64,000 bases of DNA. Source: Salinadaptatus halalkaliphilus. GTDB lineage: Archaea > Halobacteriota > Halobacteria > Halobacteriales > Natrialbaceae. The notes under the pieces were generated by a model, which did no database searches, was not told where the DNA came from, and worked only from the letters and a program-made list of their open reading frames with translations. This document shows positions 1 to 9,649 of the stretch, piece after piece. The first letter of the stretch is position 1. Every line of letters begins with the position of its first letter. The stretch covers positions 248,001 to 312,000 of the forward strand of contig NZ_RBZW01000021.1 in assembly GCF_006543045.1 (NCBI RefSeq), given 5' to 3'. Made by a program: the position numbers and the translations under genes.

Positions 1-27
1 GCACTGGTCGTCGTCTTCGTCGTCTAA
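1..27 (+). CDS. atpK: ATP synthase subunit K (proteolipid), C-terminal end only
   Basis: The first 27 bases read as the last eight residues of a hydrophobic protein (ALVVVFVV) followed by TAA. In haloarchaeal A-type ATP synthase operons the gene before subunit E is the membrane proteolipid K, whose last helix ends in such residues. The rest lies outside the window. The identity is inferred mainly from operon order. Confidence 0.6.
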   Translation, partial: ALVVVFVV

Positions 28-49
28 ACACTCCGCGCTTTCTCTCACA

Positions 50-631
50 ATGAGTTTGGACACCGTCGTCGAAGACATTCGAGATGAGGCCCACGCGCGT
101 GCGGAGGACATCCGTGCCGAGGGCGAGGCTCGCGCCGAGGAGATCGAATCGGCAGCCGAGACAGACGCCGAGGAGATCCTCGAGTCGGCCGAGACCGAGG
201 TCGATCGTGAGATCGAGCAGTTGCGCGAACAGCGACTCTCCAGTGCGAAACTGGAGGCGAAACAGAAACGCCTGGAGGCCCGCCGTGACGTCCTCGGCGA
301 GGTTCGTGAGTCCGTGGAGGACGAACTCGTCGGACTCGAGGGCGACAGCCGTGAGGACCTCACCCGAGACTTGCTCGAGGCAGCGAGCGTCGAGTTCGAG
401 GCCGGCGACGACGTTTCCGTCTACGGCCGGCCCGGTGACGAGGCGCTACTCGAGTCGATTCTCGCCGACTACGACGGCTATGAGTACGCCGGCGAGTACG
501 ACTGTCTTGGCGGCGTCGTCGTCGAGAGCGCCCAGTCTCGAGTTCGGGTCAACAACACGTTCGACTCGGTGCTCGAGGACGTGTGGGAAGACAATCTCCA
601 GGCGATCAGCAACCGACTCTTCGAGCAATGA
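50..631 (+). CDS. atpE: A-type ATP synthase subunit E
   Basis: Peripheral stalk subunit E (193 aa) of the archaeal A-type ATP synthase, linking the A3B3 head to the membrane part. The N-terminal half (about residues 5-95) is a charged Glu/Ala/Arg-rich helix of the expected coiled-coil type, followed by a compact C-terminal domain with the family's 'GGVVVES' turn. It begins 22 bases after the K stop, and its TGA overlaps the ATG of subunit C (ATGA), which indicates translational coupling. Length and position fit the family. Confidence 0.95.
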   Translation: MSLDTVVEDIRDEAHARAEDIRAEGEARAEEIESAAETDAEEILESAETEVDREIEQLREQRLSSAKLEAKQKRLEARRDVLGEVRESVEDELVGLEGDSREDLTRDLLEAASVEFEAGDDVSVYGRPGDEALLESILADYDGYEYAGEYDCLGGVVVESAQSRVRVNNTFDSVLEDVWEDNLQAISNRLFEQ

Positions 632-1695
632 GCGTAGGCGCCTCGAATCCGGAATACGTGAACGCTCGCGTTCGGTCACGCCGAGCGTCGCTGTTTGCCG
701 ACGAGGATTACCGGAAGCTGATCCGGATGGGGCCGAGCGAGATCGCACGGTTCATGGAGGAAACGGAGTACGAACGCGAGATCAACGCACTCGGGGCCCG
801 ATTTTCAGGAGTCGACCTGATCGAGTACGCCCTGAACCGGAACCTCGCAAAGCACTTCGACGACCTACTGGACTGGTCCGAGGGGCGACTCTACGACCTC
901 GTCTCTCGATATCTCCGGAAGTTCGACGTCTGGAATCTGAAGACGATCATCCGCGGAATCTACACCGAGACTGATTCCGAAGCGATCCAGACCGACCTCA
1001 TCCGTGCGGGCGAACTCGAGGACGGAACGATCGACCGGCTCCTCGAGGTCGATACGATCGAAGACGCCGTCGAGGTCCTCTCGCGGACCATCTTCTACGA
1101 GCCGCTATCGGACGCCTTAGAGGAGTTCGAGGAGACCGGCGCGCTCGTTCCACTCGAGAACGCGCTGGACCGGGAGTTCTACGAGCACCTTCTGGAGGAC
1201 ATCTCCCGCGGCCCAGGCCACGAACCCCAGGAGGGACCCGAGGCGAAGTTCGTCGAGTTCCTGCAGGCCGAGATCGACTTCCGGAACGCCCGGAACGCCC
1301 TGCGACTCGCTCGCAGCGGTGCCGACCTCGATCCGGCGACCTACTACATCGAGGGCGGCGTGCTGTTCGATCGCGCCGACCTGAACCGACTGGTCGCGGA
1401 CTACGACGAACTCGTCGATCACATCGAGGAGAACAAACGGTACGGCGACCGTCTGTCGGGGGCGCTCGGTCGGCTCCGTGACGCCGACAGTCTCATCCAG
1501 TTCGAGCACGCACTCGACGCTGCACTGCTCGAGTACTCCGATACGCTCTCGAGCATCTACCCGGCCTCGGTATCGGCCGTGCTGTCGTACATCCTCGCGA
1601 AAGAACGCGAGGTCGAGAACATCCGCGCGATCGCACGCGGTCGCGAGGTCGGTCTCGACGAAAGCGAGATCGAGGAGGAGCTGGTGATCCTATGA
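628..1695 (+). CDS. atpC: A-type ATP synthase subunit C
   Basis: Subunit C (355 aa; V-type subunit d/AC39 family), the socket that joins the central stalk to the proteolipid ring. The ATG at 628 is chosen because it overlaps the E stop as ATGA and begins with MSVGASNPEYVNARVRSR, the usual N-terminus; upstream in-frame codons lie inside atpE. The protein is mostly helical and acidic, ending in 'EEELVIL'. It overlaps the next gene (F) by four bases, so E, C and F form one coupled unit. Confidence 0.95.
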   Translation: MSVGASNPEYVNARVRSRRASLFADEDYRKLIRMGPSEIARFMEETEYEREINALGARFSGVDLIEYALNRNLAKHFDDLLDWSEGRLYDLVSRYLRKFDVWNLKTIIRGIYTETDSEAIQTDLIRAGELEDGTIDRLLEVDTIEDAVEVLSRTIFYEPLSDALEEFEETGALVPLENALDREFYEHLLEDISRGPGHEPQEGPEAKFVEFLQAEIDFRNARNALRLARSGADLDPATYYIEGGVLFDRADLNRLVADYDELVDHIEENKRYGDRLSGALGRLRDADSLIQFEHALDAALLEYSDTLSSIYPASVSAVLSYILAKEREVENIRAIARGREVGLDESEIEEELVIL

Positions 1696-2021
1696 GCCAG
1701 GAAATCGCAGTCGTCGGCAGCCCGGAGTTTACGACCGGCTTTCGCCTCGCAGGCGTTCGCCGATTCGAGAACGTTCCGGACGACGACAAGAGCACAGAGT
1801 TAGACGACGCCGTCACGAACGTCTTGGACGACGAGGGGGTCGGCATCGTCGTCATGCACGACGACGATCTCGAGTACCTTTCGCGAAACGTTCGCCAGAC
1901 CGTCGAAACGAGCGTCGAGCCGGTCGTCGTCACCATCGGCAGCGGTACCGGTGGCGGCGGCCTGCGCGACCAGATCAAGCGGGCGATCGGTATCGACCTG
2001 ATGGACGAGGACGAACAATAA
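1692..2021 (+). CDS. atpF: A-type ATP synthase subunit F
   Basis: Small central-stalk subunit F (109 aa) of the A1 sector. The N-terminus 'MSQEIAVVGSPEFTTGFRLAG' and the Rossmann-like alternation of hydrophobic strands followed by 'GSGTGGGGLRDQIKRAIG' are typical of the archaeal V-type F family. ATG overlaps the C stop (ATGA). The gene ends three bases before the atpA start, consistent with a single polycistronic message. Confidence 0.95.
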   Translation: MSQEIAVVGSPEFTTGFRLAGVRRFENVPDDDKSTELDDAVTNVLDDEGVGIVVMHDDDLEYLSRNVRQTVETSVEPVVVTIGSGTGGGGLRDQIKRAIGIDLMDEDEQ

Positions 2022-2024
2022 ACT

Positions 2025-3788
2025 ATGAGCCAGGCAGAACAAACCGAGACCGTCGACGAAGACGGTGTAATCGAAAGCGTGAGCGGTCCCGTCGTGACCG
2101 CCACGGACCTCGACGCCCGGATGAACGATGTCGTCTACGTCGGCGACGAAGGACTGATGGGCGAGGTCATCGAAATCGAAGGGAACCTGACCACGATTCA
2201 GGTCTACGAGGAAACCTCCGGCGTCGGCCCGGGCGAACCCGTCGAGAACACGGGCGAACCCCTAAGCGTCGACCTCGGACCGGGGATGATGGACTCCATC
2301 TACGACGGTGTCCAGCGCCCGCTCGACGTCTTAGAGGACAAGATGGGGACCGCATTCCTCGACCGGGGCGTCGACGCCCCCGGGATCGACTTAGAAAAGA
2401 AGTGGGAGTTCGAACCCGAAGTCGAGGAAGGCGACGCGGTCGAACCCGGCGATGTCGTCGGCGTCGTCGAGGAGACCGTCACCATCGACCACAAGGTGAT
2501 GGTGCCGCCGGACTACGAAGGCGGCGAAGTCACGTCGGTCGAGAGCGGCGAGTTCACCGTCGAAGAGACGGTCGTCGAACTGGACAACGGCGAGGAGATC
2601 CAGATGCACCAGGAGTGGCCGGTGCGTCAGGCCCGCCCCGCCGGTGACAAGGAGACTCCAACCGAGCCACTCGTCACCGGACAGCGCGTCCAGGACGGCC
2701 TGTTCCCGCTCGCGAAGGGCGGGACGGCGGCGATCCCCGGCCCCTTCGGCTCGGGTAAGACCGTCACCCAGCAACAGCTCGCCAAGTGGTCCGACGCGGA
2801 CATCGTCGTCTACATCGGCTGTGGCGAACGTGGCAACGAGATGACGGAGGTCATCGAGGACTTCCCGGAACTGCCGGACCCACAGACTGGGAACCCGCTG
2901 ATGGCCCGAACCTGCCTCATCGCCAATACATCGAACATGCCCGTCGCGGCGCGTGAATCCTGTATCTACACGGGCATCACGATCGCCGAGTACTACCGCG
3001 ACATGGGCTACGACGTTGCACTCATGGCCGACTCCACCTCCCGGTGGGCCGAAGCCATGCGTGAAATCTCGAGTCGACTCGAGGAGATGCCCGGCGAGGA
3101 GGGATACCCCGCGTATCTCGCCGCGTCGCTCTCGGAGTTCTACGAGCGTGCCGGCAAGTTCCAGCTGATCAACGGCGGCGAAGGTTCGATTTCGGTCGTC
3201 GGGGCGGTCTCGCCACCGGGCGGGGACTTCTCCGAGCCGGTCACCCAGAACACACTGCGTATCGTCAAAACGTTCTGGGCACTGGACGCCGATCTGGCCG
3301 AACGACGGCACTTCCCCTCGATCAACTGGAACGAGTCCTACTCGCTGTACAAGGACCAGCTCGATCCGTGGTGGGAGGAAAACGTCGAAAGCGACTGGTC
3401 CGAGGTCCGTCAGTGGGCCGTCGACGTGTTAGACGAGGAGGACGAACTCCAAGAGATCGTCCAGCTCGTTGGCAAGGACGCGCTGCCGGAAGACCAGCAG
3501 CTCACGCTCGAGGTGGCTCGCTACCTGCGTGAGGCGTGGCTCCAGCAGAACGCCCTGCACGATGTCGACACCTACTGCGAACCGGACAAGACCTACCGGA
3601 TGCTGACGGCGATCAAGACGTTCAACGACGAGGCGTTCGACGCGCTGGACGCCGGCGTTCCGGTCGAGGAGATCACCGACATCGACGCCGCCCCGCGGCT
3701 CAACCGGATGGGCACCGCCGAGGAGTACGAGGCGTTCATCGACGAGATCGAAAGCGACCTCGAAGAGCAACTGCGAGCACTGTACTAA
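2025..3788 (+). CDS. atpA: A-type ATP synthase catalytic subunit A
   Basis: Catalytic A subunit (587 aa, the usual length). It has an N-terminal beta-barrel, the A-type non-homologous insert (about residues 120-210), and the nucleotide-binding domain with Walker A GPFGSGKT at residues 239-246. Downstream are '[18 protein letters not shown]' and the C-terminal helical bundle. It hydrolyses or makes ATP in the A3B3 hexamer on the cytoplasmic side. No intein interrupts the P-loop. It lies three bases after atpF and two before atpB. Confidence 0.98.
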   Translation: MSQAEQTETVDEDGVIESVSGPVVTATDLDARMNDVVYVGDEGLMGEVIEIEGNLTTIQVYEETSGVGPGEPVENTGEPLSVDLGPGMMDSIYDGVQRPLDVLEDKMGTAFLDRGVDAPGIDLEKKWEFEPEVEEGDAVEPGDVVGVVEETVTIDHKVMVPPDYEGGEVTSVESGEFTVEETVVELDNGEEIQMHQEWPVRQARPAGDKETPTEPLVTGQRVQDGLFPLAKGGTAAIPGPFGSGKTVTQQQLAKWSDADIVVYIGCGERGNEMTEVIEDFPELPDPQTGNPLMARTCLIANTSNMPVAARESCIYTGITIAEYYRDMGYDVALMADSTSRWAEAMREISSRLEEMPGEEGYPAYLAASLSEFYERAGKFQLINGGEGSISVVGAVSPPGGDFSEPVTQNTLRIVKTFWALDADLAERRHFPSINWNESYSLYKDQLDPWWEENVESDWSEVRQWAVDVLDEEDELQEIVQLVGKDALPEDQQLTLEVARYLREAWLQQNALHDVDTYCEPDKTYRMLTAIKTFNDEAFDALDAGVPVEEITDIDAAPRLNRMGTAEEYEAFIDEIESDLEEQLRALY

Positions 3789-3790
3789 CG

Positions 3791-5215
3791 ATGAAAGAGT
3801 ACCAGACTATCACGGAAGTCAGCGGCCCGCTGGTGTTCGCCGAGGTCGACGAACCCGTCGGCTACGACGAGATCGTCGAAATCGAGACGCCAGACGGAGA
3901 GACCCTGCGCGGACAGGTACTGGAATCGAGCGAGGGTATCGTCTCGATCCAGGTGTTCGAAGGCACGGGCGGTATCGACCGCAACGCCTCCGTTCGTTTC
4001 CTGGGCGAGACGATGAAGATGCCCGTCACCGAGGATCTGCTCGGACGGGTGTTAGACGGTTCGGGGAACCCGATCGACGGCGGCCCCGAAATCGTCCCCG
4101 ACAAACGACAGGACATCGTCGGCGAGGCGATCAACCCCTACTCTCGGGAGTATCCCGAGGAGTTCATCCAGACCGGCGTCTCCGCCATCGACGGCATGAA
4201 CACGCTGGTTCGGGGCCAGAAGCTGCCGATCTTCTCGGGCTCCGGACTGCCACACAACGAACTTGCACTCCAGATCGCCCGCCAGGCGACGGTTCCGGAA
4301 GAAGAAGCGACAGGCGACGACGACGAGGGCTCGGAGTTCGCCGTCATCTTCGGCGCGATGGGCATTACCGCCGAAGAGGCAAACGAGTTCATGGAGGACT
4401 TCGAGCGCACCGGCGCCTTGGAGCGGTCGGTCGTCTTCATGAACCTCGCGGACGACCCGGCGGTCGAACGTCAGGTCACGCCGCGACTCGTGCTCACGAC
4501 CGCCGAGTATCTGGCCTTCGAGAAGGACTACCACGTGCTGGTCATCCTGACGGACATGACCAACTACTGTGAGGCGCTGCGAGAGATCGGTGCCGCACGC
4601 GAGGAGGTCCCCGGTCGGCGTGGCTACCCCGGCTACATGTACACCGACCTGGCCCAGCTCTACGAGCGCGCGGGCCGAATCGAGGGTCGCGAGGGATCGG
4701 TCACGCAGATTCCGATCCTGACGATGCCCGGCGACGACGACACCCATCCGATCCCGGATCTGACCGGCTACATTACGGAAGGCCAGATCGTGATGGATCG
4801 GGACTTGAACAGTCAGGGGATCGAACCGCCGATCAACGTCCTGCCGTCGCTGTCGCGACTGATGGACGACGGGATCGGCGAGGGCCTGACCCGCGAGGAC
4901 CACGGCGATGTCTCCGACCAGATGTACGCCGCCTACGCGGAGGGTGAGGACCTGCGCGACCTCGTAAACATCGTCGGTCGCGAAGCCCTTTCCGAGCGGG
5001 ACAACAAGTTCCTCGACTTCGCGGACCGCTTCGAACAGGAGTTCGTCCAGCAGGGCTACCAGACGAACCGCTCGATCGACGAGACGCTCGAGATCGGCTG
5101 GGACCTGCTCTCGATGCTGCCAAAGGAGGCACTCAACCGTATCGACGAGGACCTCATCGAGGAACACTACCGCGAAGACGCCGGCGAGGAAGCCGAAGCC
5201 GTCTCGGCCGACTGA
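3791..5215 (+). CDS. atpB: A-type ATP synthase regulatory subunit B
   Basis: Non-catalytic B subunit (474 aa). The start at 3791 gives [19 protein letters not shown], the family N-terminus, and lies two bases after the atpA stop. The P-loop position carries '[19 protein letters not shown]' instead of a GKT Walker A, as expected for the non-catalytic subunit. In many haloarchaea subunit D follows within one or two genes; here the next gene is an unrelated acyl-CoA synthetase and no D-type gene is visible in the window. Confidence 0.97.
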   Translation: MKEYQTITEVSGPLVFAEVDEPVGYDEIVEIETPDGETLRGQVLESSEGIVSIQVFEGTGGIDRNASVRFLGETMKMPVTEDLLGRVLDGSGNPIDGGPEIVPDKRQDIVGEAINPYSREYPEEFIQTGVSAIDGMNTLVRGQKLPIFSGSGLPHNELALQIARQATVPEEEATGDDDEGSEFAVIFGAMGITAEEANEFMEDFERTGALERSVVFMNLADDPAVERQVTPRLVLTTAEYLAFEKDYHVLVILTDMTNYCEALREIGAAREEVPGRRGYPGYMYTDLAQLYERAGRIEGREGSVTQIPILTMPGDDDTHPIPDLTGYITEGQIVMDRDLNSQGIEPPINVLPSLSRLMDDGIGEGLTREDHGDVSDQMYAAYAEGEDLRDLVNIVGREALSERDNKFLDFADRFEQEFVQQGYQTNRSIDETLEIGWDLLSMLPKEALNRIDEDLIEEHYREDAGEEAEAVSAD

Positions 5216-5240
5216 TCGGCGGCTTTTCGACGTATCGCTT

Positions 5241-5249
5241 CGATTTTTA
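5241..5249 (+). terminator. possible T-tract terminator after the atp operon
   Basis: A gattttta tract lies about 30 bases after the atpB stop in an otherwise GC-rich sequence, with a second cttttc tract at 5223. Archaeal termination often uses such short T-runs. This is suggestive only. Confidence 0.25.
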
Positions 5250-5349
5250 CGCGTGGCCGTACTCGAGCGGTCGCTGTCTTCCGTTCGGCCGGTGTGTTTT
5301 CCGTTCGTCACGCACTCGTCCGGGGCAGAAAGCGGCTACAATTACCGCA

Positions 5350-5361
5350 ATAAACTTAATG
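5350..5361 (+). promoter_or_regulatory. TATA box for acyl-CoA synthetase gene
   Basis: An ataaacttaat element sits about 27 bases before the ATG at 5385, the spacing of a haloarchaeal TATA box feeding a leaderless transcript. Confidence 0.45.
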
Positions 5362-5384
5362 GTCGTTAATAGAATGGTACGTGT

Positions 5385-7001
5385 ATGCACAAACCACTGC
5401 TCGTGACGGAGTTTCTCGACCGAGCGCGCAAACATTACGGGGAGCACGAAGCCGTCGTCGCAACGTCAGGGGAGCGATATAGCTACGACGAACTCGGTGA
5501 GCGGGCCGATCGGTTCGCCGCGGCGTTGCAGGCTCGAGGTATCGAAAAGGGCGATCGTGTCGCCGTGTTGGATCCCAACACCCACTATCATCTCGAGGCA
5601 GCCTACGGGAGCATGCAGGTGGGGGCGGTCCACACGCCGCTGAACTATCGGTTGACGCCCGAGGACTTCGCCTACATTCTCGACGACGCCGAGGTCGACG
5701 CCATCTACGCGGATTACGACTACGCCGAGAAGATCGAGCCGATCCGTGACGAGGTGCCGACGGAGACGTTCATCACGAACGACGCCGACGCGGTGGCTGG
5801 AGCGTGGGAGGCGTTCGACGACGTGCTCGCCGAGGCCGGCACCGAGTACGATCGACCCGAGATGAGCGAGGACGAGATCGTGACGATCAACTATACCTCG
5901 GGGACCACGGGCGATCCGAAAGGCGTCTGTCGGACCCACCGCGCCGAGACGCTGCATGCCTACCTCATCTCGATTCACCAGGAAATCCGCGACGACGATA
6001 CGTATCTCTGGACGCTCCCGATGTTCCACGTCAACGGCTGGGGTCACATCTACGCGATCACGGGCATGGGGGCCAAACACGTCTGCACTCGAGGTGTGGA
6101 TGCGGGCGACATCTTCGAGACGGTCCGCGAGGAGGACGTCTCTTACCTCTGTGGCGCGCCGACGGTGTTGAACATGCTGATCGACTACTACGAAGAGCGC
6201 GCTGCGCCGGAGACGACGGGCGAGCCGGACGTTCGCATCGCGACGGCCGGTTCGGCGCCGCCGGAAGCAACCATCCGAACCGTCGAAGACGAGTTCGGCT
6301 GGTATCTCAAACACGTCTACGGCGCGACCGAGACGGGGCCCCTGATCACGACCTCCGACGCTCGCCGGACGTTCGACGACGACAGCCAGGACCGTTTCGC
6401 GATCAAGAAACGTCAGGGGCTGGGCTATCTCGGAACCGACATCCGCGTCGTCGACGAAGACGGCAACGATGTCCCCCAGGATGATGCCTCGATCGGCGAG
6501 ATCGTCGTCCGGGGCAACCAGGTTATGGACAAGTACTGGAACAAACCCGAGGCGACCGAGGAAGCCTTCTCGGATCGACTCGAGGGCTACTACCACATGG
6601 GCGATCTGGCGACCGTCGACGAGAACGGGATGATCTCGATTCAGGACCGGAAGAAAGACATCATCATCTCCGGCGGCGAGAACATCTCGAGTATCGAACT
6701 CGAAGACACGCTGTTCGAGCACGAGGCGGTCTCGGACGTCGCGGTCATCCCGGCACCGAGCGAGGAGTGGGGCGAGACGCCGAAGGCCTTCGTCGTGCCC
6801 GACAACGGCGAGCCTGACGATCCGGGTGTCACGACCGACGAACTCGTCGACTTTACGCGGGACAACCTCGCGAGCTACAAAGCCGTCCAGCGTGTCGAGT
6901 TCGTCGCGCAACTGCCGACCACCGCAACTGGCAAGGTCCAGAAGTACGAGCTGCGCCAGGAAGAGTGGGACGAGGAAGATCGAATGGTCGGCCAGGGATA
7001 G
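5385..7001 (+). CDS. acyl-CoA synthetase (AMP-forming), long/medium-chain type
   Basis: An AMP-forming acyl-CoA ligase (538 aa) of the ANL superfamily, activating a carboxylic acid through an acyl-adenylate to its CoA thioester. The P-loop-like motif YTSGTTGDPKG is at about residues 170-180 and the YGATETGP motif near 312. The 'GYYHMGDLATVDENG' hinge region and the C-terminal catalytic lysine motif (PTTATGKVQK) are also present. The substrate cannot be read from sequence; the closest type is the fatty-acyl/2-methylbutyryl-CoA ligase branch common in haloarchaea. It has its own promoter and stands alone between the atp operon and a TFB gene. Confidence 0.9.
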   Translation: MHKPLLVTEFLDRARKHYGEHEAVVATSGERYSYDELGERADRFAAALQARGIEKGDRVAVLDPNTHYHLEAAYGSMQVGAVHTPLNYRLTPEDFAYILDDAEVDAIYADYDYAEKIEPIRDEVPTETFITNDADAVAGAWEAFDDVLAEAGTEYDRPEMSEDEIVTINYTSGTTGDPKGVCRTHRAETLHAYLISIHQEIRDDDTYLWTLPMFHVNGWGHIYAITGMGAKHVCTRGVDAGDIFETVREEDVSYLCGAPTVLNMLIDYYEERAAPETTGEPDVRIATAGSAPPEATIRTVEDEFGWYLKHVYGATETGPLITTSDARRTFDDDSQDRFAIKKRQGLGYLGTDIRVVDEDGNDVPQDDASIGEIVVRGNQVMDKYWNKPEATEEAFSDRLEGYYHMGDLATVDENGMISIQDRKKDIIISGGENISSIELEDTLFEHEAVSDVAVIPAPSEEWGETPKAFVVPDNGEPDDPGVTTDELVDFTRDNLASYKAVQRVEFVAQLPTTATGKVQKYELRQEEWDEEDRMVGQG

Positions 7002-7089
7002 CTTCGAGTGGCGGCACACGAACCGGCAGCCGTCGATAGTGGTGACCTTTTGTCATCTGTGGCGGTTTTGTATCGCCGTCGCTCCCAGT

Positions 7090-7097
7090 GTTTAACC
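7090..7097 (+). promoter_or_regulatory. TATA box for TFB gene
   Basis: gtttaacc lies about 32 bases upstream of the ATG at 7126, matching the usual haloarchaeal TATA position for a transcript with little or no leader. Confidence 0.4.
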
Positions 7098-7125
7098 GGC
7101 TCGGACGAGTGTGTACAGTTGATCA

Positions 7126-8091
7126 ATGAAACGCCTGACTCGTCAGCAAACAGAGACGGAGGAGTCCGAGCGCGAGGCCGCCGATTCCGAGGGTGTTCGG
7201 ACGTGCCCCGAGTGTGACTCGAGTACGCTCACCAGAAGTGCGGACGGCAGCGAAGTGAGCTGTGAGGAGTGTGGACTGATCCTCGAAGAGGAGACGATCG
7301 ATCGCGGGCCCGAATGGCGGGCGTTCAACGCGACGGAGCGAGACAACAAGTCCCGCGTGGGTGCACCGACGACCCAGACGATGCACGACAAAGGGTTGAC
7401 GACGACCATCGACTGGAAGGACAGGGACGCCTACGGTCGCTCACTCTCTTCGAAGAAGCGAACCCAGATGAATCGGCTGCGAAAGTGGCAAGAGCGCATT
7501 CGAACGAAGGACGCCGGCGAACGCAACCTCCAGTTTGCGCTCTCTGAAACCGACCGAATGGCGTCCGCGCTCGGCGTTCCACGGTCGGTCCGGGAGGTCG
7601 CAAGCGTCCTCTACCGGCGGACCCTCGAGGAGGATCTCATCCGCGGGCGTTCGATCGAAGGTGTCGCGACGAGCACACTGTATGCCGCCTGCCGGATGGA
7701 GGGCATCCCACGGTCGCTGGACGAGGTCGCTGCCGTCTCGCGAGTCGACCGCAAGGAGATCGGGCGCACGTATCGTTACATCGCCCAGGAACTCGGCCTC
7801 GAGATGCAGCCAGTCGATCCGAAGAAGTACGTGCCCCGATTTTGCTCGGAGCTCGAGCTATCCGAGGAGGTACAGAACAAGGCCAACGAGATCATCGATA
7901 CGACTGCCGACCAGGGAATGCTGTCGGGCAAATCGCCGACCGGCTACGCCGCTGCAGCGATCTACGCAAGCGCGTTGCTCTGTAACGAAAAGAAAACCCA
8001 GAACGAAGTCGCGAGCGCCGCCCAAGTAACCGAAGTCACGATCCGGAACCGCTACCAGGAACAGATTTCGGCGATGGGAATACACGAGTGA
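7126..8091 (+). CDS. tfb: transcription initiation factor IIB (TFB)
   Basis: General transcription factor B (321 aa), which binds TBP-TATA and recruits RNA polymerase. The N-terminal zinc ribbon has Cys27, Cys30, Cys46 and Cys49 (CPEC/CEEC). The B-finger ('GPEWRAFNATERDNKSR') follows, then two cyclin-like repeats, with an HTH for the BRE near 'NEVASAAQVTEVTIRNRYQE'. Haloarchaea encode many TFB paralogs, so this one may serve a promoter subset. Its TGA stop at 8089-8091 abuts a palindromic repeat element. Confidence 0.95.
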   Translation: MKRLTRQQTETEESEREAADSEGVRTCPECDSSTLTRSADGSEVSCEECGLILEEETIDRGPEWRAFNATERDNKSRVGAPTTQTMHDKGLTTTIDWKDRDAYGRSLSSKKRTQMNRLRKWQERIRTKDAGERNLQFALSETDRMASALGVPRSVREVASVLYRRTLEEDLIRGRSIEGVATSTLYAACRMEGIPRSLDEVAAVSRVDRKEIGRTYRYIAQELGLEMQPVDPKKYVPRFCSELELSEEVQNKANEIIDTTADQGMLSGKSPTGYAAAAIYASALLCNEKKTQNEVASAAQVTEVTIRNRYQEQISAMGIHE

Positions 8092-8092
8092 G

Positions 8093-8169
8093 ACGGTTTA
8101 CTGTAAGTCGTTACCGCCGAAACCGCGACCCGTCTGCGGTTTCGCCGGTAAATCGTTACAGCAATCCGT
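8093..8169. repeat. palindromic repeat element, copy C
   Basis: Two 34-nt arms (8093-8126 and 8136-8169) surround the 9-nt loop gacccgtct. The inner stem gaaaccgc/gcggtttc is perfect and the outer arms have scattered mismatches. The arm ends (acgg.../...caatccgtatgag), the ttaccg core and the gacccgtc loop match copies A and B in this window. It begins one base after the tfb TGA stop. Confidence 0.8.
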
Positions 8170-8224
8170 ATGAGACGGAATTTCTGTCCGGGGTAGCGGT
8201 CGCGATAGGCGGCCATTCCAAACG

Positions 8225-8231
8225 GTTTATG
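8225..8231 (+). promoter_or_regulatory. TATA box for eIF5A-agmatinase operon
   Basis: gtttatg lies about 27 bases before the ATG at 8256, a leaderless-type spacing. Confidence 0.45.
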
Positions 8232-8255
8232 CCCGTCGGTTGATTACGCCGGAAC

Positions 8256-8630
8256 ATGGCGAAACAGCAGACCGAAGTTCGCGATCTCCAGGAAGGCAGC
8301 TACGTAATTATCGACGACGCAGCCTGTAAGATCGACGCCTACTCGACGGCGAAGCCGGGCAAACACGGCAGCGCCAAGGCACGCATCGAAGCCGAAGGTG
8401 TCTTCGACGGCAAGAAGCGGTCGCTCTCCCAGCCCGTCGACGCGAAGATCTGGGTCCCCATCATCGAGCGCAAAAACGGGCAGGTCGTCTCGGTCGACGG
8501 TAGCGACATGCAGGTTATGGATTTAGAGACGTACGAGACGATCACGATGCGTGTCCCAGACGACGCCGACCCATCGCCCGACGAAAACATCGAGTACCTC
8601 GAGATGGAAGACCAGCGAAAGATCGTCTAA
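8256..8630 (+). CDS. eif5A: translation initiation factor eIF5A (hypusine-containing)
   Basis: Archaeal aIF5A (124 aa), a translation elongation factor that relieves ribosome stalling after its conserved lysine is converted to (deoxy)hypusine. The modification loop reads [12 protein letters not shown], which puts the modified residue at Lys36. The remainder is the N-terminal SH3-like and C-terminal OB domains. The stop overlaps the ATG of the agmatinase-like gene by one base (taatg), so the two are co-translated. Confidence 0.97.
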   Translation: MAKQQTEVRDLQEGSYVIIDDAACKIDAYSTAKPGKHGSAKARIEAEGVFDGKKRSLSQPVDAKIWVPIIERKNGQVVSVDGSDMQVMDLETYETITMRVPDDADPSPDENIEYLEMEDQRKIV

Positions 8631-9463
8631 TGTTTCCCGGGGCGATCGACACACGAGGCGATCCATCCGACCGTGATGGCGCGAACTTCGTGGTCGTCGG
8701 TGCGCCCCTGGACGTATCGACGACCTTTCAGCCGGGTACCCGATTTGGGCCCCGGCGCATTCGGACGTTTGCGGAACCGTTCGACGATTACGACCGTCGG
8801 ACCGACCAACAGTTCTCCGAACTCGGCATCTTCGATCACGGCGATGTCCGCGCCTGGGACGATGTCGAGGCCTACCTCGAGTTCCTCGAGGGGACGCTTC
8901 GCGATGTCGTCTGGGACGACGCCGTGCCGGTGACGCTGGGTGGCGAACACACCGTCTCGCTGGCGGGTGTCCGCGCTGTCGAACCCGATGTCGTCGTCTC
9001 GCTCGATGCCCACCTCGACCTTCGAGCGGAGTACGACGGGAATCCGCTCTCACACGCCTGTGTCATGCGACGGCTGCTCGAGTCCGTCGAGTCGGTCGAG
9101 GAACTGATCGTGATCGGCGCGCGCGCCGGTAGCGAAGCCGAGTGGGAGCGCGCCGAAATCGAGGACGTAACCGTCGTTGCGCCCGAAGACGCCGGATCGT
9201 GGTCGCTCCCGGACCGACTGACAGACCGTGATCTCTACCTGAGCGTCGACATCGACGTGGCCGATCCCGCCTACGCACCGGGAACGGGCACGACCGAGCC
9301 GTTCGGCCTCGAGCCCCGCGAGCTGCGCGATATCGTCCGCGAGCTCGCGCGGCAGGCGACCGGGTTCGACGTGGTCGAGGTCAACGACCGCGATGACGGC
9401 CAGGCGGCGTCGCTCGCCGGGAAACTGGTCCGGGAGTTCGTCTTCTCGAGGGCGGATCGGTAG
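8630..9463 (+). CDS. speB: agmatinase family protein (ureohydrolase), eIF5A-linked
   Basis: A ureohydrolase (277 aa) with the binuclear metal motifs GGEH (104-107), SLDAHLD (124-130) and SVDIDVADP (205-213). It would cleave agmatine or a guanidino adduct, releasing urea. Fusion-like coupling to eIF5A fits published haloarchaeal work in which deoxyhypusine synthase uses agmatine and an agmatinase-like enzyme completes the modification. So the substrate may be the eIF5A side chain rather than free agmatine; that is inference from context and known biology. Confidence 0.92.
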   Translation: MFPGAIDTRGDPSDRDGANFVVVGAPLDVSTTFQPGTRFGPRRIRTFAEPFDDYDRRTDQQFSELGIFDHGDVRAWDDVEAYLEFLEGTLRDVVWDDAVPVTLGGEHTVSLAGVRAVEPDVVVSLDAHLDLRAEYDGNPLSHACVMRRLLESVESVEELIVIGARAGSEAEWERAEIEDVTVVAPEDAGSWSLPDRLTDRDLYLSVDIDVADPAYAPGTGTTEPFGLEPRELRDIVRELARQATGFDVVEVNDRDDGQAASLAGKLVREFVFSRADR

Positions 9464-9649
9464 CGCCGACTGCTCGAGTCACGTACCGCGGCTCGATCGG
9501 CGGCTGCTGGTGGGCGATCGATACCGCGTCCTTGCAACTGCACCGAATAGCTTGATTGCCAGATCGGCTGCCAGCATACTGATGATGGAGTGGGCCGTGT
9601 TCGCCGGTAGTCACGGCGATTGCCGGCACGCGAGGGGAGGTAACCGAGT

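Noticed and set aside
8093-8169. Riboswitch upstream of eIF5A
   Set aside because: The structure is a plain palindrome shared with four other unrelated loci, and the eIF5A TATA box lies downstream of it, so it would not be in the mRNA leader.
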